A stretch of 52,593 nt of DNA from Alistipes sp. CAG:435 (GTDB lineage: Bacteria > Bacteroidota > Bacteroidia > Bacteroidales > UBA932). The first letter of the stretch is position 1. The number at the start of each line of letters is the position of its first letter. Below are positions 16,458 through 25,132 of this stretch, piece after piece. The stretch spans positions 25,922 to 78,514 of the forward strand of contig FR893166.1 in the NCBI GenBank assembly GCA_000433355.1. Direction: 5' to 3'. The notes beneath the pieces are model-generated. The model did not search any database. It was not told where the DNA came from and saw only the letters and a program-made list of their open reading frames with translations. Made by a program: the position numbers and the translations under genes.

Positions 16458-17462
16458 TCAGAGTATTTTTTCCAACCAGTGGAAGATCAGGAATATTCTT
16501 TTGCGTAAAACTTCGTAGTCGAGGGTGTCGGCGGTGTCAGTGACCTTGTTGGTCAGCATCGTGATGCCAGAGGTGAACACGGCGCAGACCAGACCGTTCT
16601 GGACGAATATCTTCTGGTCGCCGAACCGGCTGTGGAACATCTCGGTGAAACTCTTGCTGCCGTAGTAGTTGGTTGATATGTCAAGCCCCATTCCCTGTCC
16701 TTCGTTCGCCCTTGTGAGGTCAAAAGTATATTGCCCGTCACTGAGCATGATCAGGAAATCCTTTCTGTCCTTGTGGATAGGCTCAAGGGTGCTTCCGAGA
16801 ATGTCGAGCACAACGGTGGCGCGAATCCTGTCCATCGTGATCGTCTCGCCGTCCACAGGATCTTTCAGTCTGCCGTTCCTGATGTCGTCCATCAGGGCCT
16901 CCGCACCGGCAGAGTTCTTTTCCTTCGCGTCGGTCGCCACGAAGATTATATTCTTTCCGTATGAACGTCCAAGATCTTTCATCTTGCGGAACATGTCCGC
17001 CACGCTGAGCATGGCCACAACCCCGGACGCGTTGTTGTCAGCACCTGGGTAGAGATTTCCGTCGATGATCCCATGACTGTCATAATGGGCGGCGATGATG
17101 ACGTACATTTCTTTGGATGCCTCTCTCTTTCCAGGCAGGAAACCGAGAATGTTACGTCCCACGGCATCCCCGACTTTGAACGATCGGCTCCAACTGCCGT
17201 CAAACGGCATGAGCCCGGCGTTCTCGTAGCGTCTGGAAATCCAAAGGGCCACCTCGGCGGCTCCGCGTGAGCCTGTCGCCCTGCCTTTGAATGTGGTGTC
17301 CGTGAGGAATTCAACCTGCATCCTGAGGTTGTCTGAGTTGATGACTTTCTCGGCGTTGCGTCCAGAGGGCACCATCTTGACCTCCGATTGCTGCGCGAAA
17401 AGCTCCCCGGCGGTGACCGTGAGGAGAATCAATGCGAAAATTTTACTTAAAAGCGTCTTCAA
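16458..17462 (-). CDS. M28-family metallopeptidase, possibly lacking one zinc ligand
   Basis: The protein has a signal peptide (MKTLLSKIFALILLTVTAGELFA) and the M28 aminopeptidase fold. It shows AAHYDSHG (His and Asp ligands), GADNNASGV (bridging Asp), ATDAKEKNSAG (catalytic acid region) and VVLDILGS (Asp ligand). The late segment reads TSGITMLTNKVTDTADTLDY, where family members as I recall carry a His just before this (as in HTN or YHTPDDT). That His is absent here, so activity is uncertain. I chose the TTG at 17462 because the -7 element (17500-17493) lies downstream of the other candidate, TTG at 17495. It heads the six-gene leftward operon. Confidence 0.8.
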   Translation of the reverse strand: MKTLLSKIFALILLTVTAGELFAQQSEVKMVPSGRNAEKVINSDNLRMQVEFLTDTTFKGRATGSRGAAEVALWISRRYENAGLMPFDGSWSRSFKVGDAVGRNILGFLPGKREASKEMYVIIAAHYDSHGIIDGNLYPGADNNASGVVAMLSVADMFRKMKDLGRSYGKNIIFVATDAKEKNSAGAEALMDDIRNGRLKDPVDGETITMDRIRATVVLDILGSTLEPIHKDRKDFLIMLSDGQYTFDLTRANEGQGMGLDISTNYYGSKSFTEMFHSRFGDQKIFVQNGLVCAVFTSGITMLTNKVTDTADTLDYEVLRKRIFLIFHWLEKIL

Positions 17463-17477
17463 GGCACGATAAATGTT

Positions 17478-17500
17478 TATCTTTGCAAACGACAAAATTA
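17478..17500. promoter_or_regulatory. Back-to-back -7 elements of a divergent promoter
   Basis: TATCTTTG on the plus strand (17478-17485) serves the TPR gene. TAATTTTG on the minus strand (17500-17493) serves the M28-led operon. Both match TAnnTTTG exactly and only 7 bases separate them, so the two transcripts would overlap at their 5' ends and polymerases would compete. Confidence 0.65.
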
Positions 17501-17533
17501 GGAATTTTAAGGATTAAAGTGAAATATATTTAT

Positions 17534-19564
17534 ATGAAAAGATTCGCGCTGACTCTATTTTTCCTGTTGTGCCTCGCTTTGGTCTCCAACGCGCAGTACG
17601 ATAAGGACGTGTTTAATTTCAGAGGCCGCGCGGCTCTTGCTGACGGAAAATATTCAGAGGCAATCAGCCATTTCAACATCCTTGCGCATCTGGACACGAC
17701 AGACTGCTGGACTTTTTTCTACAGAGGCATCGCGAAATACAACCTTGGTGACCTTCGTGGCGCGCAGGCTGATTTCAACACTTCAGTAAGGCTCAATCCA
17801 GTGTTCACCAACGGCTACCATTTCAGAGCCATAACCCTCAGCCGTTTCGGGAAGTACGACGAGGCCTTGAAAGATCTGGAAAGGGCAATGGAACTAAGGC
17901 CCGGGCTTGACGGATTGTATTTCAGCAGGGGAGTGACATATTTCCTTGCCCAGCAGTTCGACAAGGCTGTGGCCGATTTTGACCGCTATATCAGAAAGGA
18001 GCCGAAAGATCCGTCCGCATATCTGAACAGGGGAGCCTCCTATCTTTTCCTCAATGACACGACAAAGGCTTTGGAGGACTACAACAGAGCCATCAGGCTG
18101 GATCGCTTCGATCCGGAAGGATATATCCGTCGTGGCCGCGTCTATGCCTTGAGGAAAGACTACAATGATGCGATAGCCGACATGGACAAGGCGATCGGCC
18201 TGGACACGACCAACACTTTCGCCTATTTCAACAGGGCGTTGATGTACTACGACCAGAACAACTACAACGCCGCGATGAGCGACCTGAACAGAGTTTTGAG
18301 GGATGAGCCGGGCAACGCGCTTACCCTTTACAACCGAAGCCTTATCAACGCGCAGGTCGGAAATATGGAGGATGCGCTCGCGGATATGGACCACGTCATC
18401 AACATCAATCCGGAGAACGTGCTCGCGTACTACAACCGTGCCTCGTACTTTGTCCGGATGGGACGCTGGATGGATGCCCTTGACGACTACGACAAGGCCA
18501 TCGAACTGTACCCTGACTTCGCCAAGGCCTATCTGCACCGCTCGTATGTGAAGAATATGCTCGGCCGTACAAAGTCCTCGAAGCAGGATTACGACACGGC
18601 TCAGAAGAAAGTTCAGGAGTACCGCGCGAAGAATGCCGCGGACGAGGGGTCGTTCGCCGACACGACCAAGAAGTACAGTTCCCTGATCGCGTTGGACGCG
18701 GATTTCGCCAAAAAGGATTTCGACAACGAACTTCTTCAGAACAGGGACATCAACATCCGTCTGAAATCACTCTACAAGTTCAGCCTTGCGGCACGGCGTG
18801 ACAACCAGAACATCGCTCTGAGACACCGCTACGAGAACCCGCTGATCGACAAGTTCATCTCGGACTCTCCGATCGTGATGACGGTCTCCAATTCCGACTC
18901 GCTTGTCAAACCTGAATTCGCGCACGGAATCGACGCGTCGCTCTATGGTGATTCCTATCTTGCCGCCGGGGATCCTAAGTCCTTGACAGATGCTGACAGG
19001 GCTTTCATCAAAGGACTCTACGATGTGCAGTCAAAGCAATTCACTTCAGCCTTGAACCAGTTCGACGCCGCTGTGAATTCCGAGAGCAAGGGAAAATATT
19101 CAGAATATTACAAGGCTTTCTATTATTTGAACAGGGGTGTGCTCCGCGCCGAGATGATCGATTTCATCTCATCCATCGAGAACAACGTGCAGACCTTGAC
19201 CATGGATGACAAGGGTACCACCAGAGCCCGTGTTCGTGATCAGGTGAGCCGGACGTATGACTATTCGGAGGCCATCGAGGATATGCTGGCTGCTGACAGG
19301 ATCCTTCCTGGAATCCCGTACGTCTATTTCAACCTTGGCAATCTTTACTGCCTGTCCTCGAAGTTCGTGGAGTCGGTTGACAGCTACACTAAGGCGATCA
19401 ATGTCTATCCTTATATGGGAGACGCGTACTATAACCGAGGCCTTGTACTCATCTATCTGAAAGACAAGGAGAAAGGTTGCATCGACCTTTCGAGGGCCGG
19501 TGAGCTCGGTGTCGGTGATGCCTACAGCGTGATCTCGAAATATTGCGAAGAGGAGAAGAAGTGA
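17534..19564 (+). CDS. Secreted tetratricopeptide-repeat protein
   Basis: This 676-residue protein has signal peptide MKRFALTLFFLLCLALVSNA. At least nine TPR units follow from about residue 28 to 355, each with the pattern A....YNRG..Y...G....A..D...AI.L.P. Two more are at 590-660, separated by a segment of about 230 residues without clear repeats. TPR proteins build scaffolds, and a periplasmic location fits. No enzyme motif is visible. I chose ATG at 17534 because the signal peptide starts there. The stop TGA overlaps the ATG of the next gene (TGATG), so translation is likely coupled to the metallo-hydrolase. Confidence 0.9.
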   Translation: MKRFALTLFFLLCLALVSNAQYDKDVFNFRGRAALADGKYSEAISHFNILAHLDTTDCWTFFYRGIAKYNLGDLRGAQADFNTSVRLNPVFTNGYHFRAITLSRFGKYDEALKDLERAMELRPGLDGLYFSRGVTYFLAQQFDKAVADFDRYIRKEPKDPSAYLNRGASYLFLNDTTKALEDYNRAIRLDRFDPEGYIRRGRVYALRKDYNDAIADMDKAIGLDTTNTFAYFNRALMYYDQNNYNAAMSDLNRVLRDEPGNALTLYNRSLINAQVGNMEDALADMDHVININPENVLAYYNRASYFVRMGRWMDALDDYDKAIELYPDFAKAYLHRSYVKNMLGRTKSSKQDYDTAQKKVQEYRAKNAADEGSFADTTKKYSSLIALDADFAKKDFDNELLQNRDINIRLKSLYKFSLAARRDNQNIALRHRYENPLIDKFISDSPIVMTVSNSDSLVKPEFAHGIDASLYGDSYLAAGDPKSLTDADRAFIKGLYDVQSKQFTSALNQFDAAVNSESKGKYSEYYKAFYYLNRGVLRAEMIDFISSIENNVQTLTMDDKGTTRARVRDQVSRTYDYSEAIEDMLAADRILPGIPYVYFNLGNLYCLSSKFVESVDSYTKAINVYPYMGDAYYNRGLVLIYLKDKEKGCIDLSRAGELGVGDAYSVISKYCEEEKK

Positions 19565-20400
19565 TGCTGAAGTTTTTTAGTCTTTCCAGCGGCAGCTGCG
19601 GCAATTGCTATTTCCTTTCCGACGGTAGATCGGGGCTTCTCATCGACGCTGGAGTCAGCCAGCGGCGTTTGAAGAAGACTTTGATGGAGCACGGCTTAGG
19701 TGTGGATTCCTTTCAGGCAGTGCTTGTGACACATGATCATCTTGATCACATCAGACAGCTGGGTTCGTATTGCAAGCATCTGAAAAAGCCTGTATATGCG
19801 ACCGCCGTGCTGCACGAGGCTCTTTCGCATCACACATTCACAAGGGACTACATCTCGGATTACCGTTGTGTCCTTCCGGATGAAGGTCCTGTCAGGATCA
19901 GACTGCGTGGGGATATTCCGGAAGAGGAACTCCCGTTGGTCAGTCATTTTGTGGTGCCGCACGACGCGACCCAGACCGTAGGTTATTTCATCGAGTGGTC
20001 AGGGGTAAGGTTCTTCCTGATGACCGATGCCGGCAGGGTGACTGACGAGGCTATTGAATATGCCCGGAAGGCCGACGCGGTTGTCTTCGAGTCGAACTAC
20101 GATTCCGGAATGCTGATCGGGGGCCCTTACCCACACGAACTCAAGATGCGTATATGTCAAGGCAACGGTCACCTGAGCAACGATGAGTGCGCCTCGGCCA
20201 TCCGCCGTTTCTGGCATCCCGGCCTCAAGAACATCTTTCTCTGCCATCTAAGTGAGAACAACAACACACCGTCTCTCGCCTTCGACTCCGCCGCCGATGC
20301 CCTTAGGTCGATTCGCCTTGACGGTCACCTCACCGCTAAGGAAATCACCAACCTCCAGACCCTTCCCCGCACCCGCGCCTCCCAGATGTTCACCTTGTGA
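19564..20400 (+). CDS. Metallo-beta-lactamase-fold hydrolase (YycJ/WalJ-like)
   Basis: This 278-residue protein shows FSLSSGSCGNCYFLSD at the N-terminus and the metal motif THDHLDHI. Further expected His/Asp ligands are in FVVPHDA, MTDAGR and LCHLSENNN. The layout fits YycJ/WalJ-type proteins, linked in Gram-positive bacteria to DNA processing and cell-wall coordination; several relatives are nucleases. It is predicted cytosolic. The start overlaps the TPR gene stop by one base. The role in Bacteroidales is unknown. Confidence 0.88.
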   Translation: MLKFFSLSSGSCGNCYFLSDGRSGLLIDAGVSQRRLKKTLMEHGLGVDSFQAVLVTHDHLDHIRQLGSYCKHLKKPVYATAVLHEALSHHTFTRDYISDYRCVLPDEGPVRIRLRGDIPEEELPLVSHFVVPHDATQTVGYFIEWSGVRFFLMTDAGRVTDEAIEYARKADAVVFESNYDSGMLIGGPYPHELKMRICQGNGHLSNDECASAIRRFWHPGLKNIFLCHLSENNNTPSLAFDSAADALRSIRLDGHLTAKEITNLQTLPRTRASQMFTL

Positions 20401-20535
20401 TAAACGGCTAAGCCTTCGAAAGACTAATACAGACTCTGGCAATATAATTCAGGAATATGCCTCTTGGTGTTCAGGGTGTGAATATATTTGCGCACCTAAG
20501 AAAGGAAGATGTTATTGAAGGCGGGATGCGTTTGG

Positions 20536-21711
20536 CTACTTGATTGATTTGTAATAGATAGGAGTACGGTTGTCTTCGCCGCGGAATATTCCGATGAGGT
20601 CGCGGAGAAGGAGGTCGGGGTGTACCACACCACTTTCCCAGAAATCGTTGCCACCCTTGGGGTTGAGGCGGTTGTTGTCGTTCCAGACCACGCTTGCGGA
20701 GGTGTCACTGGAGTTCGTGGCGCATCCTTCGGCATTGGAGTATCCTCTGGCCGAGGCGTTTCCCTGAATATCCATCAAGAAGTCGTCGAACAGGGGATTG
20801 ACGGAAAGGAGTTGTTCCAGAGTCTGGCACCAACCGACATTCATCCAAAGATCCGCTTCCTTTGACAATGAATATGCCGTCTCGACCGAAATCTGGCCCG
20901 AGACTGAGCTTCCGGATTTGGCTCCGAGAATCTCCCCGCCGGCATCCTTGAACAGGGTGGTGAGATAACTTTCCTGTCCGGGAATGAACCATTGGTCCTT
21001 GTACGGGATGTTGACCAGAATCTTTCTTTGTTTGTGAGTCGTTCCTTTGGAATCCAGTTCAATATTTCTGTTCAGATTACTTTGAACTGAATCACGTAAG
21101 TTTATGTAGTTCTCCGAAACGATCTTAAGCACCGAGTCAGCCGCAGCCATATTCCCTGTCAACGCTCCAAAAAGGCGTATGTAGGCGGCTCTGGCCAGAG
21201 GGTGTCGCTCAAGATGCTCATTGACAATGAAAGTCTTTATTCCCAGCGACTCAAGTTTCGAGAAGAACTGCGACTTCACAGGGGAGACTGAATATGTCAG
21301 GAGCAGGTCCGGCTTCAGGGCCATTATCTTCTCGTAGTCAGGGCTTGCGTCATAACCGATGTCCACCACCGTTCCGTTGCTTAGGCCGGCTGTCACTGAA
21401 GAGTCGCAGACATATTCACCGCCCGACACCCCGACAATCACCGAGTCCGCCCCGACGGCATCCAGAAAACCGATGTAGGAAGTGCTCGTAACTATCAATC
21501 TGCCAAGAGGTTGGCTGATGGATATCGTGTCCCGGCTCCCGTCAAACGGCGAGATCGAGACCAATGAATATCCCCCATCAGCTTCCGGGATTATATTCAT
21601 AAATTGCGGTTCGATAACGTCCTGCGGCAAGTCTCCGCTGACATTCCGCGCGCATCCGCAGACACTTGCGGCAAACGCGGTGGCCAAGAAAATATATTCG
21701 TAGAATCTCAT
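20536..21711 (-). CDS. Periplasmic-binding lipoprotein (iron-siderophore / cobalamin type)
   Basis: This 391-residue protein starts with a lipoprotein signal (IFLATAAFA-like region ending VCGC, lipobox Cys about 20). It has the Peripla_BP_2 layout of BtuF/FecB-type binding proteins: GRLIVTSTSYIGFLDAVGA, VGVSGGEYV, PDYEKIMALKPDLLLTY, a long linker helix and AYSLSKEADLWMNVG. Such proteins hand cobalamin, haem or ferric siderophores to an ABC importer. No importer genes lie next to it, so it is an orphan here. An exact -7 element ends 8 bases before the ATG, so the leader is very short. Confidence 0.85.
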   Translation of the reverse strand: MRFYEYIFLATAFAASVCGCARNVSGDLPQDVIEPQFMNIIPEADGGYSLVSISPFDGSRDTISISQPLGRLIVTSTSYIGFLDAVGADSVIVGVSGGEYVCDSSVTAGLSNGTVVDIGYDASPDYEKIMALKPDLLLTYSVSPVKSQFFSKLESLGIKTFIVNEHLERHPLARAAYIRLFGALTGNMAAADSVLKIVSENYINLRDSVQSNLNRNIELDSKGTTHKQRKILVNIPYKDQWFIPGQESYLTTLFKDAGGEILGAKSGSSVSGQISVETAYSLSKEADLWMNVGWCQTLEQLLSVNPLFDDFLMDIQGNASARGYSNAEGCATNSSDTSASVVWNDNNRLNPKGGNDFWESGVVHPDLLLRDLIGIFRGEDNRTPIYYKSIK

Positions 21712-21718
21712 ATCATCG

Positions 21719-21726
21719 CAAATTTA
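21719..21726 (-). promoter_or_regulatory. -7 element for the binding lipoprotein
   Basis: The minus strand reads TAAATTTG, an exact TAnnTTTG match whose last base is 8 bases from the ATG at 21711. This is the same sequence and spacing as for the RsmI-like gene at 3294-3301. Confidence 0.55.
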
Positions 21727-21872
21727 ATTGTTTTTTGCTATCTTCGAAGTCTGTTCGGTGGAAATCACTTGCTGGTGTCAAGATAATGCCGGATTTTATG
21801 AATATGCCGACTTGGCTTTTCTGACAAGATGATCGTGAGGGTAGGAAATGAAATTTGAAAATTTGTAATATT

Positions 21873-23126
21873 ATGGGAAAATATAACTTTGACGAGATGA
21901 CGATAAGGCGCGGCACGAACTGCGTCAAATGGGATGCGGAGAGTCCGGTCGGGCCGATTTCGGAGGATGTGATTCCGCTTTGGGTGGCGGATATGGACTT
22001 CAAGGTGGCTCCGGAGATCGTGAACGTGCTGAAAGATCGTGTGGATCAAGAGATTTTCGGCTACACCCACGTGCCGGATTCCTACTACGAGGCTGCCGTC
22101 AACTGGTGGGAGCGCCGCAGAGGGTGGCACACGGAGAAGGATTGGTACCTCTACATTGCAGGGGTGGTTCCGGCGATGTCGGTGGTTGTCAAGGCTTTGA
22201 CGCAGTACGAGATTGTGGACGGCGAGGTGGTCGAGAAGCCGAACCGTGGACGTGGCCCTCACGGTGAATTGCCGAAGATGATCATCCAGAGTCCGGCGTA
22301 CAACTGTTTCTTCTCCACCGCGAAGAACAATCTTTGTGAACTCTCAATCAACAAACTGATCTACGACACGGAAGGTGATCAGGCCACTTGGTACATTGAT
22401 TTCGAGGATCTTGAGAGACGTGCCGCCGACCCGATGGCCAAGGTGCTGCTGTTCTGCAATCCTCACAACCCTTGCGGACGTGTCTGGCCTCGTGAGGACC
22501 TTGAGAGGGTAGCCGACATCTGCCGCAGAAACGGTGTGATCGTCATAAGCGACGAGATCCATTGCGAACTGGAAATGCCTGGCTATCACTTCACTCCGAT
22601 GGCTTCTATCTCACAGGTAGCCCAGGACAATACCGTCACGATGAACTCTCCAAGCAAGTCGTTCAACATCGCCGGTTTGGGAATATCCAACATCATCACC
22701 AACAATCCTGACTGGAAGAAAATCATCGACAGGGTAATCAATATCAACGAGTTGTGTGAGGTGAATCCTTTCGGTGTGCTTGCGCTTCAGGCCGCCTACA
22801 ACGAGGGTGAGCCGTGGCTCAAGGAGCTTAATGAATATCTTTACGGGAATTACCGCACGTTGCTGTCGTTCTTTGAGGAGAACCTTCCGGAGTTCCCTGT
22901 CAGCAAACTGGAAGGAACCTACCTTGTGTGGGTGGATGTCAGAGCTTTGGATATGTCCGCTAACGACATAGAGAACAGCCTCTTGCTCAATGAGAAGGTC
23001 TGGATCAACTCCGGCGTGATGTACGGCCTTGATGGCTTTATGCGCATCAACATCGCCTGCCCTCGTGCCCGTCTCCAGCAAGGCCTTGACCGCATCGCAA
23101 CCGGCTTTCACCGCCTGATGAAATAA
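21873..23126 (+). CDS. MalY/PatB-type PLP aminotransferase (cystathionine beta-lyase)
   Basis: This 417-residue fold-type I PLP enzyme matches MalY/PatB, which cleaves cystathionine to homocysteine, pyruvate and ammonia. Visible features are the N-terminal NFDEMTIRRGTNCVKWD, PLWVADMDF, GYTHVPDSYYEA, FCNPHNPCGRVW, ISDEIHCEL and the PLP lysine in NSPSKSFNIAGLG. The start at ATG 21873 (MGKYNFDE) fits the family better than an upstream TTG at 21855. The gene is a single unit ending near a REP-like repeat. It may supply methionine synthesis or release sulfide, like the desulfidase at 9.1 kb. Confidence 0.92.
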   Translation: MGKYNFDEMTIRRGTNCVKWDAESPVGPISEDVIPLWVADMDFKVAPEIVNVLKDRVDQEIFGYTHVPDSYYEAAVNWWERRRGWHTEKDWYLYIAGVVPAMSVVVKALTQYEIVDGEVVEKPNRGRGPHGELPKMIIQSPAYNCFFSTAKNNLCELSINKLIYDTEGDQATWYIDFEDLERRAADPMAKVLLFCNPHNPCGRVWPREDLERVADICRRNGVIVISDEIHCELEMPGYHFTPMASISQVAQDNTVTMNSPSKSFNIAGLGISNIITNNPDWKKIIDRVININELCEVNPFGVLALQAAYNEGEPWLKELNEYLYGNYRTLLSFFEENLPEFPVSKLEGTYLVWVDVRALDMSANDIENSLLLNEKVWINSGVMYGLDGFMRINIACPRARLQQGLDRIATGFHRLMK

Positions 23127-23128
23127 AT

Positions 23129-23152
23129 GGTCGCTGAGCTTGTCGAAGCGAT
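23129..23152. repeat. REP-like palindrome (copy 2, diverged)
   Basis: GGTCGCTGAGCTTGTCGAAG (23129-23148) plus CGAT matches the reverse complement of the 2539-2563 element with a few changes. It starts 3 bases after the aminotransferase stop. Confidence 0.7.
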
Positions 23153-23190
23153 AAATATCAATTTGCCGTCTAAAAATAACCGCTGAAATG

Positions 23191-23260
23191 AGCCACCGAA
23201 AAAAGGCAAAAGTCAAATTTTGCACGTTACCAAAATTTTACTTTTGATTTTTCGGTGGCT
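23191..23260. terminator. Long imperfect hairpin between convergent genes
   Basis: AGCCACCGAAAAA at the left pairs with TTTTTCGGTGGCT at the right, and CAAAAGT and AAATTTTG segments continue the pairing. Together the arms are about 30 bases with a few mismatches around the loop CACGTTAC (23223-23230). It lies between the rightward aminotransferase and the leftward FAH-like gene and probably acts in both directions. Confidence 0.7.
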
Positions 23261-23284
23261 ATTGAGATTATGTACTTGGCATCT

Positions 23285-23496
23285 CCTGGCCATCACGACC
23301 AGCCCTATATTATTGGTTGCCATTGTTCATTGAGGTGTCGCTACTAAACTTTGCTACTGTGGTTCAGTGAAGTGCCATCACGAACCTTAGCCACCCGCGG
23401 CTATAAGCGGGAGGGACCCAGCCATAGGCTGGGAGGGACGGAGCGCGAAGCGCGGAGGGTTTGTGGTGACACTTCACTGAACCCTGGCCATCACGA
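23285..23496. repeat. Composite palindromic element with short direct repeats
   Basis: CCTGGCCATCACGA occurs at both ends (23285-23298 and 23483-23496). Inside, a 21-bp inverted repeat (23361-23381 with 23463-23483, 19 of 21 matching) encloses three small hairpins: CCCGC/GCGGG, CCCAGCC/GGCTGGG and GCGC/GCGC. The first two are each followed by AGGGAC and the third by GGAGGG. The last part shares GGAGCGCGAAGCGCGGA with the insertion inside mtaB. It looks like a non-autonomous mobile or REP-type element. Confidence 0.7.
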
Positions 23497-23504
23497 AACG
23501 TCGT

Positions 23505-24068
23505 TCAGAAAATAATCTGAAAATCAATGATTTCGTTGTTGTCGAAAGTGCCGGTGATGTGAGAGCTTACATCGGGGCGGATTGTCAGCGGCTTGCGGGG
23601 TGCAAGTTCTATGGCGATGAGGTCGCCGGTGCGGATGTAGAGTAGCTTTGTGGCTTCAACGATGGCATCCTCGATCATATTCAACGATGGTTGGTCAAAA
23701 ACAAAAAGGTCATGTTCGTTCCGGAACAGGCGGAAATGACCGTTTCTCTCCAATCTTTCTGGAGGAAACATTGGTGACGGGAGGAAGGAGGTGTGGTCGA
23801 GGCTGATGGCCTGGGCGTAGCCTTCCGGGGTGCCGTCAAGCATATTCTCCGGGTAGAGGAGGACTCCGAAACCGATTGAGTCATAGTACCTTGACGCGAA
23901 TTTCCTCCCGACGCTGCGGCCTGGCTTCAGGATGCGGGCGAAAAGGACGGGGGAATATGTCAACTCGTCCACGAACTCTGGAGGGTAAAAGTCCTCGTTG
24001 TCTTTCTCCCACGTTGTGTCCGGGCGAACGGTGATGTGGCCGGATGATGTCTTTACTATTATATTCAT
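23505..24068 (-). CDS. Fumarylacetoacetase-like (FAH-superfamily) protein, uncertain
   Basis: The 187 residues include YYDSIGFGVLLYPENML, AQAISLDHTSFL and a C-terminal TGDLIAIELAPRKPLTI. This is reminiscent of the FAH (2-hydroxyhepta-2,4-diene-1,7-dioate isomerase) fold, where TGD near the end is conserved. The usual metal ligands E.E...D are not clear, so catalysis is doubtful. It is the third gene of a leftward unit after dnaN and a DnaQ-like gene, with a 40-base gap. The start codon is within ATGAATATA, one of several gene starts carrying the GAATAT hexamer. The family call is tentative. Confidence 0.5.
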   Translation of the reverse strand: MNIIVKTSSGHITVRPDTTWEKDNEDFYPPEFVDELTYSPVLFARILKPGRSVGRKFASRYYDSIGFGVLLYPENMLDGTPEGYAQAISLDHTSFLPSPMFPPERLERNGHFRLFRNEHDLFVFDQPSLNMIEDAIVEATKLLYIRTGDLIAIELAPRKPLTIRPDVSSHITGTFDNNEIIDFQIIF

Positions 24069-24108
24069 AAATCAATTTCCCGCAGGAAATGCCGCATTCC
24101 GCCGACAG

Positions 24109-25113
24109 TTAAAAGAGTTTGCCGGAGAATTTGTCCTTCAGACCGGCTACTGCACTGTCAAACGCTTCACCCTCAAGTGGCTTGCTCATTTCGGCCTCTC
24201 TGGCTTTGGCGGCTTCCTTTTTCTCCTTGTCGAACTGCTCCTTCAGGCGTGCGAACTGTCGCTTGGTGTCCATCGTGAACTCACCGTTCTCGATCCAGGC
24301 GAAGTAGGCCGGCTCGGTCTCATATACCTCCCTGGCCGTGTGGCCCTTGTGCTTTCCGAAACTGATGGTCGGCTCGTCGTTCTTGCCGAGAATCAGTCTG
24401 CCGGCATAGTCAACGGTGCGTGGACGGCCGGCGACTCCGGCCAGGAACTCGACATCGTTCTTGAGCACCTGCTCGTGGTACTTTGTCGGAGTCTGGTACA
24501 TATCCAGTTGGCCCTTAAGCACTTCATATGTAGCCATAGTGTCAGCCTCGGCTGAATGGGCGTTCTCGAAATCCTCTCCGCCGCAATAGAAACGGTATGC
24601 GGCCTTGAGGTTGCGTGGCTCCATATAATGGTAGATCGTCTGCACGTCGATCATCTGCTTGGAGTGCAGGTCGATGTCCGTAGCCTCAAGGGTTGCCTTG
24701 GCCTTGGCCTTGTTCTCAGGAGTGTTCCTTGGATCCGCAAGCCTGCGCATACAATAGGCACGTACCCTCTCAAGTTCCTCGGACAGCATCGGCAGGTCGA
24801 ACTTTGTGGAATTATACCCTGCCAGATCACTGTCTCTCAGCCAATCCACGACTTCGGCCGCAATCTCGATGAATTTCTTCTCCTTTGCGACATCCTCATC
24901 CTTGATCCCGTTCACCTGACTGGCCTCGGGATTGATCGGATGCTGTTTGCGGAGAGTGTAGTCCCAAGGACAGACCCTCCAGGTCTTCACCTCGTGGTGG
25001 CCGTCGGGAAACACCTTGACAAAACTCAGTTCGACAATGCAGTCATTGACAATATTAAGCCCCGTGCTCTCAATGTCAAAGAAAAGCAGAGGCCTTTCAA
25101 GAGAAAGTTCCAT
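24109..25113 (-). CDS. DnaQ-like 3'-5' exonuclease with C-terminal DUF3820-like region
   Basis: This 334-residue protein has a DEDDh exonuclease domain at residues 1-195: LLFFDIESTGL (Asp and Glu), GYNSTKFDLPML (Asp) and the late motif AHSAEADTMATY (His and Asp). The C-terminal part contains ISFGKHKGHTAREVYETEP, which fits DUF3820, a small domain often fused to such nucleases, followed by a charged coiled end. It probably proofreads or trims DNA. It lies 19 bases downstream of dnaN on the same strand, which fits a replication role. Confidence 0.88.
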   Translation of the reverse strand: MELSLERPLLFFDIESTGLNIVNDCIVELSFVKVFPDGHHEVKTWRVCPWDYTLRKQHPINPEASQVNGIKDEDVAKEKKFIEIAAEVVDWLRDSDLAGYNSTKFDLPMLSEELERVRAYCMRRLADPRNTPENKAKAKATLEATDIDLHSKQMIDVQTIYHYMEPRNLKAAYRFYCGGEDFENAHSAEADTMATYEVLKGQLDMYQTPTKYHEQVLKNDVEFLAGVAGRPRTVDYAGRLILGKNDEPTISFGKHKGHTAREVYETEPAYFAWIENGEFTMDTKRQFARLKEQFDKEKKEAAKAREAEMSKPLEGEAFDSAVAGLKDKFSGKLF

Positions 25114-25132
25114 AGCTTTGATTCTCCGAAGG

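Noticed and set aside
18303..18551. 82-residue ORF inside the TPR gene
   Set aside because: It is a shadow frame rich in Arg, Ser and Thr; the TPR frame is continuous and clearly coding.
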